Below are positions 23,401-34,349 of a stretch of 64,000 bases of DNA, in pieces. The DNA lies in NCBI GenBank assembly GCA_936440205.1, contig OW387134.1:16470908-16534907 (forward strand). Reading direction: 5' to 3'. Numbering within the stretch: position 1 is the stretch's first letter; every line of letters starts with the position of its first letter. This DNA is from Lepidonotus clava (lineage: Eukaryota; Annelida; Polychaeta; Phyllodocida; Polynoidae). The notes under the pieces were generated by a model, which made no database searches, had not been told where the DNA came from, and worked only from the letters and a program-made list of their open reading frames with translations. The position numbers and the translations under genes are program-made.

Positions 23401-25639
23401 TCCCCCTTTTTATTTGGCCAATTCTAGATTCTGGGTAAAATTCTAGTAAAAAGGGGGCGCCCCACTTGTTTTATTAGCACATCCCCACCTTTTCAAAAAG
23501 ATTGATCTGCCACTGCATTGTTTGGCGTTGACATTACAATAAGTAGCCAAGACTGTTAAACTGTACTAATGGCTTAGTACTTTTAATATATTGTCATGAT
23601 ATATAATCCAACAAGGATCAGGCTTAGCAAGTCTACTTCTAGTCTACTTCTAGGAGAAATATCTTACGCTCCTAGCGCCACCTGTTAACCAGTATAAAAG
23701 GCGCTGCAAGGTAGGGAGCGAGGAGTTAGTTGGTTAGAAGTTAGTAGTCACTTAGTTTAGTGAGAACATCAGCTAAACATGTTTAGCCAAGGAGTTATAC
23801 CTGGAGTAAGTACATCGACTCCGTGTAACAGACTGGAGTTTACCAATATCCACTACCTCGGACATAGGATTGTGTTAGAGCTGAATACTAGAATGGTCTA
23901 GAAGGCGTTGGAGCAACTCGTGTTCTAAATGTGGTTGATTGCTGATAGGAGATGGGAGGTGGACTGATGAAGACTTATACATGGTGGCTTTGACTCGGGA
24001 TGAGATGTTTACTGAATAAAAACCCTTTCATATTAAGAAGCTCCCTCATCGTTCATTTCTTTTGAACTATTGGGAAGTGAATGGACAAACTTTAAACGCG
24101 GTCTGAATTACTCAGGCATTCTGGAAAGCAACTCATGAAGACTTGGATATACACGAATCTTACGCAGTCTTAAATCAAACATTAACAATAGTTCAAAACT
24201 TTGATATTGGCAATGATGCACAAAAGCAGTTATAGTTCAACTTCCATAAATGTATTAGTCATGATGCAATTTACAGGGTGAATAAAATAGAAGTACAATT
24301 GCCTTATCAACATTATGAAATACCACATTTGTATATGCACATGCATGCATGCGAAGAAATGATTGTAGCATCCTATTCTCAGATAACTCCACGGGATTGT
24401 AGATATGAATCCAGTTGTCGCAAAACAATCAAGGATATAGATAACACATTTTTATAAATTACTTTGTTGTAGATCCCTTTCTATGAACTGGCCTGAAGTG
24501 ATAAGGGCATCGAAAACGTGATGGTGTCTTTTATAACTGTGCAAAGTTTTTTTTAAGGTAGGCCTATATTAGTTGCCTCATGCTATGAGGCATAGCATGT
24601 ATATATGCTACGTCAGCGACCACCTTCCCCTTCCCACAATGGACTGGCCCTTGGCTGAGCATCATTTTAATTTTTAGTACTAGATCTAATTCAACCTTTT
24701 CAATTTCACTCGTGGTGCACTAGTTCGTTTTTCCCCTTTTTCCTTTCTCTTCATAAAAGCCTTAAACCATATCATAATCCCCAATATTATAGCCTTTTCT
24801 AAATATCTTTTCCTCCCTATATTATTCCCATATTACATTAATAATTCCGTCAATAATCAGTAATACCAAGGAAAGAGTGGGTCTATAGAGCTGCAATTTC
24901 ATATTTTTCAAATATAATAATGAGTTCGTTTTCCCTTGTCTTTGATGCCCATAGAATATTCACTGAATATACCCACATTAAAAGTATGACCTTTTTAATT
25001 ATGTGCTTGTGTTTTGATTGTGTCGTAATACTGATATTCTGTTGAAACAAGTATTACTAATATAACTGGTATTCTTATTTGTGGGTAGAATTAAGACACG
25101 AAAAGAAATAGCTAATATTTTTTATAACCAGAATACCAGTAATACCAGAAAACCAAAATACCAACACACAATTCAAACTGTCATCAGAATACCAAACATA
25201 ATTGCTTTTCTCACAAACTAATAGTAGGCCCTATGTATTTTATTTTGCTTATTCCGTTCATTCACTATAGGAATAAGACAATAGGAAAACGAACACACGA
25301 TTATAAGCGTATGAAAATAGGGAATTTCCACTCTGTACACTCATCAATGAATGGTATAACGTATTACTTGTAAACTTATCTAATTGCAAACTAGATAGTG
25401 ATTGCTAACCTTTTTTTAAAGAGTCACTTCAGCTAAACCATCCATGATACTAGATCCAAAAGCGCACAAACAGTGAAGAAATGGGCTGAATTAAGATGCT
25501 GAATACATATCAGTCTTTAAAGTTACATATGACCAACAATTACAGACTTGTCGGTGCATTATACATAACAACACTTACGTTGACAATTGCTGACCGCAGC
25601 GTAAAATACCAAAACGACTATCGTCACTTTAAGATCCAT
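20410..25639 (-). CDS. Secreted mucin-linker protein with two copies of an unnamed globular domain
   Basis: Six exons join in frame: 25579-25639, 22615-22839, 22085-22178, 21730-21820, 21030-21165 and 20410-20738, giving 311 residues. Exon 1 encodes a signal peptide (MDLKVTIVVLVFYAAVSNCQ). Exon 2 encodes about 75 residues of Thr/Pro-rich mucin-like linker with TTP and PTT repeats, probably O-glycosylated. Exons 3-5 form one domain and the last exon a second. Both show an [NK/NG]-[K/R]-P-x-Y-x(3)-[D/E]-x(3)-[F/Y]-L-Y core followed by [V/Y]WAVG. A Cys cluster (CGCQ..YIC) joins them. This core resembles a small extracellular domain common in marine invertebrate secreted proteins, but I cannot name it. 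The product is likely exported; a role in mucus, adhesion or recognition is only inferred. Splice phases agree throughout. Confidence 0.85.
21397..21500. repeat. TA/GT microsatellite
   Basis: (TA)n runs pass into a (GT)n run of about 12 units within the intron between the 21030-21165 and 21730-21820 exons of the secreted-protein gene. Confidence 0.9.
21888..22013. mobile_element. Decayed MITE of the CGGATCC type with poly(C) run
   Basis: GACGGAATTAGGGGGG on the left and CCTGGATCCGCCCATCG on the right resemble the ends of the 19756-19915 MITE. A run of about 16 C lies inside. The left end is too diverged to place precisely. It is intronic in the secreted-protein gene. Confidence 0.4.
23017..23515. 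mobile_element. hAT-like MITE interrupted by another MITE
   Basis: CAGTCGCGGAT at the left and ATCTGCCACTG at the right are imperfect inverted ends of the CAGTGGCGGAT type. The interior, with GGGGCGC and a G/C-rich segment, is split by a TTAA-flanked MITE at 23031-23376. It lies in intron 1 of the secreted-protein gene. Confidence 0.55.
23031..23376. mobile_element. TTAA-targeting MITE (Kolobok- or piggyBac-like)
   Basis: The left end AGGGAGTCAAAACCAATA and the right end TATTGGTTTTGGCTCTCT are inverted repeats, with weaker similarity extending to about 35 bp. TTAA sits directly outside both ends (23027-23030 and 23377-23380). The 346-bp interior is noncoding. The TTAA duplication and AG-rich ends point to Kolobok or piggyBac. 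The element is nested in the larger MITE. Confidence 0.7.
23572..24195 (+). repeat. Solo LTR of the same family as the 20-kb element
   Basis: This is a 624-bp LTR from TGTACTAATGG to CAATAGTTCA, flanked by a perfect 4-bp duplication AAAC (23568-23571 and 24196-24199). It aligns, diverged, with the reverse complement of the LTRs at 35142-35743 and 54918-55519. TATAAAAG lies at 23693-23700 and AATAAA at 24015-24020, marking U3, R and U5. It is a fossil left by LTR-LTR recombination and is clearly older than the full-length copy. It sits in intron 1 of the secreted-protein gene in the opposite orientation. Confidence 0.9.
24200..25578. other. Remainder of intron 1 of the secreted-protein gene
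   Basis: AT-rich sequence with no gene. A weak inverted pair (ACTGGTATTC near 25064 and GAATACCAGT near 25131) may mark a decayed MITE. Nothing else is recognisable. Confidence 0.4.
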
Positions 25640-25768
25640 TCTGTTACTGGGGTCACTCGAATCCTGTGACGTCCGTTACAATCTAGGACCCTATGTGAGC
25701 CCTTCTGGGAGTGATATTGCCGCCCTATTATGCTGATAATGATTGATCCTTCGATCGTACTCCTATCC

Positions 25769-25776
25769 CTTATATA
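25769..25776 (-). promoter_or_regulatory. TATA-like box upstream of the secreted-protein gene
   Basis: TATATAAG on the minus strand lies about 130 nt upstream of the start codon at 25639. This would give a 5' leader of about 100 nt. The motif is seen; its use as the promoter is inferred. Confidence 0.35.
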
Positions 25777-27620
25777 TCTAATCCATGTGAATACTCAGTT
25801 CCTAAGTGTGGTCTGGACTAGCTATAGGTACAGACTATTTTGGGAAGTCTTTCATATAAAGGTAAACGCATTCTATAAATAGGGCTCACCTGACCCCCTA
25901 CTGACCTTCACTCAGCTACTGGTCATCAGGGAGACCATGAGCATCTTCGCGTGACGAGCGCTGGGCACTTTCTTGCAGATCTTGAAATTCACCCCATGGA
26001 TGCAATGACGATGCATTTTATGAAGTACCTACCACAGTTGTTAAGCAATTCCCGTCTAAAATAAAGTCCCGGGCAGACGGGCTTGGATTGGGTGCTCTAT
26101 ATCTATTTATTAAACTGCACGGTAAGTAAAATGGGAAATTATCTATGAACAATTGTTTCCCGTTTGTGCAGAAATGAAATTATTGCAATTTGTTAGTCCT
26201 TAGCCATAGACATGTTTTCCCACTTGGCATAGTTGGAATGTGCCTTGAGGAATGTCGGAATTTTGACACAGAATCACCAAATCCTGCCTTCAAATTTATA
26301 TGGACATGTTAAAATGTGATGCAAATGTTATGTGCGAATTTGTGACTAAACTTTGCGAATTGAGCTATTAGTTTTGCAATATAAAAAACTAGAGTTTGCA
26401 TATCCTTATTATCATTAGATCTTAATTGTCTGCTCCACACCTAGGCCTAATGTATAATACAATAACTTTGAAAATTCTAATGCTAAAAACAGGAAAGTTT
26501 TTTTCTTCTTTTTGGTGAAAACGTATGTGGGTAATAGGCCTAGGCCTAGGTCAATTCATACACTTTCAGAAAAAAAGTAGAATAGCTTAATTAGATTTCT
26601 TATGGCTCACAGCCATATTAATTTTCTTTTGACGCACATGACGGTGTATCATTTAGAAAATTAGATTGGTTAAAATGATATAGGCCTATCTATAGTTTGT
26701 ACAGTTAACTGGTTAGATTGACAAAGGAAGAAATATTCATTTATTCACGCTGTATAGGCCCTTTTAAACGCTGGAGGTGTAGATATAGGCCTATACTCAT
26801 AAAAAAGGTGACGCATCCTCTGGCCAATAAAGGAGGAGATGCACCCCAGCATCCCCCCCCCCCCCCCCCCCATTAAATCCTTCACTGAAAATCAGAAATA
26901 GACCTAGTACTAATTTACCCTTTAGCTGTTTAGACCCCACAGATAACATTCATTATAACTATTGTATTTCCCCATGATTTCCATGGATTTCCCTTGAGAA
27001 TTTCAGTCAGCCTAGGCCTAGCCCTAATCGAGGAATTGCAAAGGTTATCCCACGCCCATGAATTAGAATTAGAGAGATCTAAATTGAAGTATTGATAAGG
27101 GATTTAATCAGCTTTCAAATGATATTTGCTATTTTCGTATGTTGAAGACATAATAATGTTCTCCTTGGAAAAATATGGAGAAATTATGGTAAAACGGCTG
27201 TTTTTACCGGGCACCAACGGCTGGATTAATTGGGGACCACACCCACAGGCGGCTATGGCCAGATTGGGGTCTAAAGGGTTAAGAAAGTGAAGTAAGGGGC
27301 TCTCATGATATTATAAAGCCATCATAGGCCTATATCTTTTTTTCTAATTATATTTTTAACTAGTTCTAAAGTTGCCTGAAACAACTGCCCATCTAGGCCT
27401 AGCCTACTGGCTACATGTAGCCTACCTTGTAGGCCTAGGTCCTAGCTAGATCTACTGCTAGCTCGACCCTATTATTAGGATTGAATTAAAAACCGGAATT
27501 AAAAGTCTACTTTTTCACTTTTTTTTTTTTTTCTAAATTTGGATTCCCAGCAAACTTACTCCTACCAATACCAACGGCTGTCTAATCTAGATCTGTTCTC
27601 AAGGCGCGGGAAAATTATAA
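25777..27620. other. Gene-free stretch with clustered AGGCCT palindromes
   Basis: No coding sequence is seen. From about 26440 to 27440 the palindrome AGGCCT, often within TAGGCCTA or GCCTAGGCC, occurs roughly nine times. A poly(C) run lies near 26857-26872 and a T run near 27520. No terminal repeats are recognised. Confidence 0.5.
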
Positions 27621-27690
27621 ACACTAGATGGCGCCACAAAATTAATATTTAATGTCTTGCTACAAGGCATGAGACACACATCACTTCCGT
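27621..27690 (+). promoter_or_regulatory. TRAPPC5 promoter region with CTCF-like and ETS-like motifs
   Basis: ACACTAGATGGCGCC (27621-27635) matches the CTCF core closely. CACTTCCG, an ETS-type site, lies a few bases before the start codon at 27695. CGCGGGAAA (E2F-like) lies near 27606. No TATA box is seen, as is usual for housekeeping genes. The motifs are direct observations; the function is inferred. Confidence 0.45.
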
Positions 27691-27694
27691 CAAC

Positions 27695-30600
27695 ATGGCG
27701 AGCCTCGGAACACGACCAAAACAATCAAGCATTTTAGAAAAACAACTGAGTAAAGGAAAATCTGAGGTATGAGATATCCTTAGTGTGATAAGTACTAGAT
27801 TATTAGCTCAGGATGTTATAGATGTAATAGCTGTAGTGGCAATTTGGCCGACTAGAACAGTACCGACGGGTGAGTTGCTGTCCGTCCTCAGCCATCACTC
27901 AGCCCCATTCATGGCTTTGCAGCTGAGTCCGGCTCAGTGAATCTGCCACTCCCCCTGAGCTGGCTAGAACTTAGCTATGGAAGATAAAGGGACGTGCATA
28001 TATATGCATAAATTGGCAAGGCATTCACATTTCTGATTATCTGAATAAGAAAGGTCGCATAATAATGCTGAATGAGAGGAATGGATGGAATTCAGAAATT
28101 TGATTTAGATCTAGAATCTAGACTAGATCTAGATCTAACGTTACTCTAACTCTTACTAAGTCTTAGATCTAGATCTACTCCTACACTCATCTACATATAC
28201 CGGTACTGCTATAACTTTCTTGTGAAGTTCGATATGGAAACAACTATTAATATTAGGCAATTTAGGTTTAGGTTGGTTGGTTGGTTGGTTGGTTATTGGT
28301 TGCTTTACGCCCTAATCAACTGCCAGGGTCATATCAAGGGCGGTGATGGTGATCGAATCTATGAGAAGGTAGAGACCATACCCCTACACATTTACCGAAG
28401 TAGGTGTTCTTTAATGTGCCTGGTCCCATAGACAGGGCCAGACACACAACAGCCAGTGGCACAAGGCCTTTGATATCCCAGTTGTTGTCACTGGGAGAAA
28501 CACAGAGGGGTATAGCAGCCCTGCCTGGCCCAGCCGAGAATCGAACCCGGCTCTCCCGCATGCCAAGCGAACGCTCTAACCACTTCACCACCCCGTGCCC
28601 CTTTTAGGTTTAGGTTTAGGACATAACCTTATTTCCCATGCTGGCTTTTAGGTGTCCACCTTGTTGCCAATAGGCACCTTGCGCAACGTTGTTTTCGGGA
28701 CGTATTATGCCGTGCGACACCGGCGATTGGAGAACCTCCGGTCCGTTTTCTACTATAGGAGAAAGAGGAGGGGGCTGATACTTTGGTCCCCTGTGTACTT
28801 TAAACTCAATTCTCAAAGAAAATATGAATGGTTATGGATAGCATAGGTTTTTTTCTACAAAATATTACAAAATGACAATTAATCTATTCGTAGGGACATT
28901 AGCTAGTACGAGTTGTATGGTGCTCCCAGTGCTAAAAGATAGGCAGGAAGTCTGCCACCGCTCCGCAACAAACGACGTTGTGCAAGCTCTCTATATAGGT
29001 CCAGGGAGGCCTTGACTTTCACCTCCACTGCCATGAGTACCACTAGGGCCTACAAATTCTGTCTTTGGTGATCATATCTATGAGATGAAGGTGACAGGCA
29101 GGCAAACGGAAGGGGATCAAAACCTGCAAATCATTGTTGCTGTACCTCACCCCTTAGTGAACCCAGCACCAACCGGGAATCAAACCCAAAGAACCACTTG
29201 GTCAGTGCTGGGTGCCCCCCTATCGTCGTCTTATACGATCAGCAGGGGCTACTGGGGGCCTATGTTCTTCCCCGAAACCCCCACGGGGGTACATTCTGTG
29301 TCATGTTAATAGCTAAATCCAATGTTTTAACCAATGTCCTCCTGGATTGGGAAGTAGATTTTTCCTAGTTTTCCAAGTTTGTGAAATGTTTATAAAGTTA
29401 TATAAAATAGTTTTTTTTGCAACAATTCCTGAAAGTTGAGGGCAAGTCATCCCGGACGTGATTATAAAGAAAAGTACTGAGCCAAGTTGATTTACTTTGG
29501 ACCATATCCGGCTTATTATTATCATTATCTGGCATATTATTAGCATAGGATAGGAAATCACCCAGACTGTATTAGCAGAGATTGGGGCACCTCAGATTAA
29601 CTTACCGCTTTGTCTAGTTCTCTAAAAATAGTATGGCTAATCAGCATGCTTATATCGTGCTTTTTTTGCTATGTCAAATCATCATTGGTAAGTATTCTCT
29701 GTGCATGTAGATATACGATTACCAATTACAAAAAGTACACACAAAATGAAATGTTAACATTTGCACAAAGTACAACAAACCGTGCTCTATTTTCAGGTCA
29801 ACCTCAGTACCTTTGCCCTGCTGTTCTCTGAAATAGTCCAATACTGTCAGAATCGGGTACACACCGTGCCTGAACTCCAAACAAAGTGAGTAAGCCAATT
29901 CTCCACAGCATAATTCCTATCATAATGATGTTAATTGAAATTGTAATTAAGCATCCTGCTTACCTGTGCTTTCATTGCTCTTCCTATTATATCTCACTGG
30001 CAATGTATTTTCACCTGTAATTAATTGATGTTTTTTACTTGCATAAACAGATTGTCGGAAATGGGACAACATGTTGGAGTTCGGGTATTAGACGTCTTAG
30101 TTTTACGAGAGAAAGGATTCAAGAGAGAAATAAAGCTACTCAATATGCTGCTATTCATCAAAGCTAATTTATGGAAGGTGAGTGTTAATAACTGATGATA
30201 CATGTAATTACTTTTACAAATAAATTATTGATATGACTTTTTATCTTATTTGAGGATTCGTCACATTTATAACCGCCCGGATTCATTTACTGAATATGTG
30301 GATACCATTTACCTTAGATAGTGTATTGACTACCTGTTCACGATGAAATGGATTCTATCATAAAACATGTAGGATGTCTTTAAATTAGAAAGGGACGTGC
30401 TGTTACTCTTCATAACAACATGTATATATCACTGTTTTTCAGAGTCTTTTCGGAAAGGAGGCTGACAAGTTGGAGCACGCGAATGATGATGAGAAAACTT
30501 GTATCCTTTCTCTTGAAACATCAATGTTATTATTTCAAACAAAAGCCCAAAAACTAAAACTATCTACTCCTTTCAATTTCATTACAATAATATTGCATTG

Positions 30601-31747
30601 TTAACAGGAACTGAAAAGATATTCATTATCTCTCTGATTATCTAAACAATTATAAAATTCTACACCAAATTTCCACAACTTTTCATAAGATATAATGAAA
30701 CTCTCCAGTAAAAGCATTGGTTTAGAATTATTTTTAAACTTGAGATACCTAATTTTGCCCCTTGACCGTAACTCTCAGATTACATAATTGAAAAAGAGCC
30801 ACTGGTCAATAAATTCATCTCAGTGCCAAAAGATAAAGGTAAGTACCGATAGTAGTATGATTGGAATAGCCATCGTTAAAAAGTAACCTCACATCATAGT
30901 CTTATACTATAGCATTACCAAATGTAATATTGTATATAGAACTACATGTATTATCATTGTCAATTATTCGTTGGTCCCGGTCCTCCGATTATATCAGAGG
31001 TTTCGTAAATACCACTATAATAAGAGTACGTCATCTCATACAATTCTCTTACTTTTTCAGGCAGTCTTAATTGTGCTGCCTTTATGGCAGGGATTCTCGA
31101 GGCTGTCCTATGTGGATGCAACTTCGTAAGTTCTCTTGTTATAACTACCATATTACCAGTAGAATCAGACATCTGTATTGTCTCCCCTATACATACTCAA
31201 CGAAATCAAAATAATGATTCTCTTTAGCTAGTATGTATTGGGTCCGTTGGCAGATATTTTCGAAACAAAGGTTTTGTCGTTGCTTATTACACCAAAAATG
31301 GAAATATGAACACAATGCTGAATGTACGAGTATCATTAATATGCAGGATGCCCCTCATACCTAGAAATGTCTTGGACAATCACATTGTTATTTTTATCAA
31401 TTCATAAGGCCACAATGAAGGTCTTATACTTAGTTCAGATATTTGATGAATGTCTCATGACTAGTCCATTAAATATATATGATTCGTACGTGAGGGAAAC
31501 AGTTAAGCAATTATGTTTTCTTACTTTAAAGTCAACCAAAAATACTTCATGAAATAATGTGTACTTTTTTCTGCTAATCCCTTGCAAGGTATAAAGAGAG
31601 CATCTTTCTAAACTGCGACTGCAAGTTTTTCTTCTATATTTCTTTCAGCCCGCCAAAGTGACAGCCCATTGGCATAAAGGGACAACTTTCATGATCAAGT
31701 TTGACGAATCCGTAATCACTCGGGACAAAACGGTGGAAGGACGATAG
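27695..31747 (+). CDS. TRAPPC5: TRAPP complex subunit 5
   Basis: Seven exons join in frame: 27695-27766, 29797-29885, 30051-30177, 30443-30500, 30779-30838, 31061-31125 and 31649-31747, giving 189 residues, close to the 188 of vertebrate TRAPPC5. All junctions are GT-AG. Family motifs are plain: GVRVLDVLVLREKGFKRE, LFGKEADKLE, YYIIEKEPL, SLNCAAF.AGI.EAVL and VTAHWHKGTT..IKF ending in EGR. TRAPPC5 (yeast Trs31) is a Bet3-fold subunit of the TRAPP complexes, which act as exchange factors for Rab1/Ypt1 and Rab11-type GTPases in ER-Golgi and Golgi traffic. An AATAAA lies at 31849-31854, about 100 nt after the stop. The ATG follows an ETS-like site and begins a plausible N-terminus (MASLGTRPKQSS). 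No break is seen. Confidence 0.97.
28273..28602 (-). mobile_element. tRNA-derived SINE in TRAPPC5 intron 1
   Basis: Read on the minus strand, the head has an A box TGGTTAGAGCG (plus 28572-28582) and a B box GGTTCGATTC (plus 28538-28547) within a tRNA-like fold. A 200-bp body follows and the 3' tail is (CCAA)n. Both ends are flanked by TTTAGGTTTAGG (28261-28272 and about 28603-28615), a likely target duplication. The conserved boxes suggest a fairly young copy. Confidence 0.85.
29062..29220 (-). mobile_element. Diverged, shortened relative of the same SINE
   Basis: GGTGATCATATCTATGAGAT resembles the body of the 28273-28602 copy (GGTGATCGAATCTATGAGAA). CGGGAATCAAACCC at 29189-29202 is a B-box-like remnant in the same orientation and order. 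It is shorter and more diverged and lies in the same intron. Confidence 0.5.
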
Positions 31748-32469
31748 ACATGTAATATACATCTCAACCCTTTCATTATATAATCGAAGTCATTTGATGT
31801 CGCCTAATACTGATAGCTTATTCTCTATTAAGTGAGACTGTTCAAGAAAATAAAAGTGACAGGTGCCAGCTCATGTCGTGGTCGTGAACATGGAGTAATA
31901 ATCAGGAGTATTGAATCGTTCTTGACTTATCGAGTGTAGCATGCGTAAAGATAACATTGTAATTGTTGGAGGGAATTAGTCTCCATTTGAATAAATTTCT
32001 CTTGACCTACTGATAGAATTTGACTCCACGATGTTGGCATTCCCCAAAGATACAGCTCACAGCAATCAAAGTGAGCTCACTTTGTGATTATTAAGATACT
32101 AAACTAAGAAAATGATGCCCCGCAACTATGCTTTCTGTGGGCTTTGCCGTATTTAGATAATGATGGTATGATTCGTTCACGTAGATATTAATTTCATTAT
32201 GCTGTACATATATCATACTGTAACTATGAAGGGTGATGAACACGATTCCTAGTCTGTATTTTACTTGGTAAGTGTCGCCTCCTATCGGAGAATGTAGCAC
32301 TTGTTCATGCACCACCCCGCCATGGACCTAGCACTGTTTCTAGCATTATTTGGGTTCTCCAACAACAAGAATGTACGTATTTATAAATTAACGTTCATTT
32401 CATATTGAATAAAACATCAAAAAGACAACACAGGCTTACTTCTTTAATTCTTTCTTAAAGTGATAAGGG
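31748..32469. other. 3' region and flank of TRAPPC5
   Basis: The 3' untranslated region ends near the AATAAA at 31849-31854. Beyond that I see no gene or repeat up to the dispersed repeat. Confidence 0.5.
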
Positions 32470-33330
32470 ACTGTTAAACCACAATTGCAAATCCATTACA
32501 GTGTCGCAAAACCAGATATTTATGTTAATTATGCAGAAAGATCACATCCAAACAGACAAATGACCATGTCACCATGCTAATTTTTTAGTGAGAGCCTAAG
32601 AAACGTAATATGTTTGAGTTTAGAAGTCTATGGGAAAATATGTTTTGTGACATTCAGTCGATCCTAGAACTTTCAAAATCCATTACAGCTTTACCAAATC
32701 TTAGGAATATATACCTTAGGTTTGTAGCAATATTTTTCAACCAAGAAGAATAGGGGTCATGTTAATTAATTCCTGGGGGTTGATAAAACCTTGATATGTT
32801 ATTACTTCGGTATAAAAATCCAGTCCATTCTGTTAGGGAATAGACAACGGCATAGTTGGGCAGTTCCCAGTAGGATGTTTATTATATCCAGAAACATACG
32901 GGGGGAAAATACATTTAACAAGAATAACAATTTAACAAGAAAGAAAACTATGGCCTTTCGGGCTGGGTGCTGAGTTCCAAGTGAGGACTGTAACCTCTGT
33001 CTCCACTGCCCTCCCCCCCCCCCCCCCCCCCCACGATAAGTTTCTATACATAGACGGCAGCACCACAGCCCTACCTGACCTTTTATATTTCAATACACCA
33101 TGGTCTATTTGAACCATAATTTTTTATAAATCTGTCTTACCTGTTCCCCTAAATGTCTTGTTGAAACAACTAAAATCTTATTTCAAATTCAACCTCTGCA
33201 CATGTCTTATGACAGATTTCTTAATTTTGAGGTATTTCATTTTTGCCACTAGGGGGTGCATGTGTGCCTGATTCATGTAATATTAATTACCCTTCGAGGC
33301 ATCATCCAAAATTTCTAATTTTCTTAATTT
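32470..33330 (+). repeat. Dispersed repeat, copy 1 (with about 320 bp of extra sequence)
   Basis: The segment shares CCATTACAGTGTC, AGAAGTCTATGGG, TTTACCAAATCTTAGGAATA and TTTCATTTTTG with the segment at 34350-34910, in the same order and orientation. About 320 bp (near 32815-33135) with a poly(C) run has no counterpart in copy 2 and may be a later insertion. No open frame or terminal repeat is seen, so the class is unknown. Confidence 0.65.
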
Positions 33331-34349
33331 TTGTAGTTTTAAGTCTACTGTCATCCGTTTATGATGTGAAATTTTAAGATTTAAGGATTTTGAAATTTTC
33401 CCACCAGGGGGCACATCTGTGACCAGTGGGTTATCCCTTTAAAATGAGTGTTCCATGATACCGTTAATGTCGTGGTCGTTATCTTTGTCGACATGGTGAA
33501 TGCTGAATACAATTTAATGCTATGCGATCTTTTGTCTCACTCGTTATTGTTTTCGTTCCTTTGTGTTGATGCCGCTTATTCAACACATATAGTTAAAAAT
33601 GATTGTTTCCTATAGAAATACTATAGAACTAGACAAAGGCAAAAGTGGAACATTGAACATTGCTCATCTTTCGAAAATGATCGGTAGCAGATTAATTGTC
33701 TTAGTTATCCTATGCCCTAATCATTGTATGCTCCATGTGTTATGGTGTATTTTCACGTTTGATTGTGAAATAGAACACAGTCGGTTGAAAACAATTCGGG
33801 CATAACATTAAATCGTTTCTGTTATCATCCATCCGTGTGAAAACAGCACAGGTGCCCTTTCACTCATGATTAAAAAAAGATCGCATTCTACAGCTCAGCT
33901 GCATATCAAACAACAAATCGAACACACTCGAGAGAATTCTACAATTTCCATAATGTACATTGTGATGTTATTCTATTACGGCCAATAATGGACTTTGAGC
34001 AGGAGTTCAGGATGCGGGTTACATGATACGTGTTTGGAATAAAAACTCTAATATTCTAATTCCAGTGGACATAATTAATATATTTCCACTGGCACTAAGA
34101 ATAAAACGATTACACTAGTTAACAAGTTCCATTATTATCTAGCTGAAGATTTGGCAATGGCTATTAAAGTAATTTTCGTTGTTTCAACCCGAACTACGAA
34201 TCCATTACCGACCTCTAAACTATGTTTTAATCATTAGCCCCGAATAACAGAACACATCAAACCTTAAAAAAACATAATAACAAAGTACGATGACATATTA
34301 TGTCATCGTACTTTATTTTATAATATTTGTGGTGACAAAGACATTCTAG
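33331..34349. other. Gene-free stretch between the two dispersed-repeat copies
   Basis: AT-rich sequence holding a CTCF-like CCACCAGGGGGCACA at 33401-33415 and a 33-bp perfect palindrome at 34282-34314. No exon is recognised. Confidence 0.5.
34282..34314. repeat. Perfect 33-bp palindrome
   Basis: The 16-bp arms AAAGTACGATGACATA and TATGTCATCGTACTTT are separated by one base. It could form a hairpin or be a bare MITE remnant. Confidence 0.85.

Noticed and set aside
28501-28602. Possible tRNA gene
   Set aside because: The A and B boxes are present, but the sequence continues into a SINE body and tail and the acceptor stem does not pair well.
28334-28607. Open frames of 67-85 codons on both strands
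   Set aside because: They lie within the tRNA-derived SINE.
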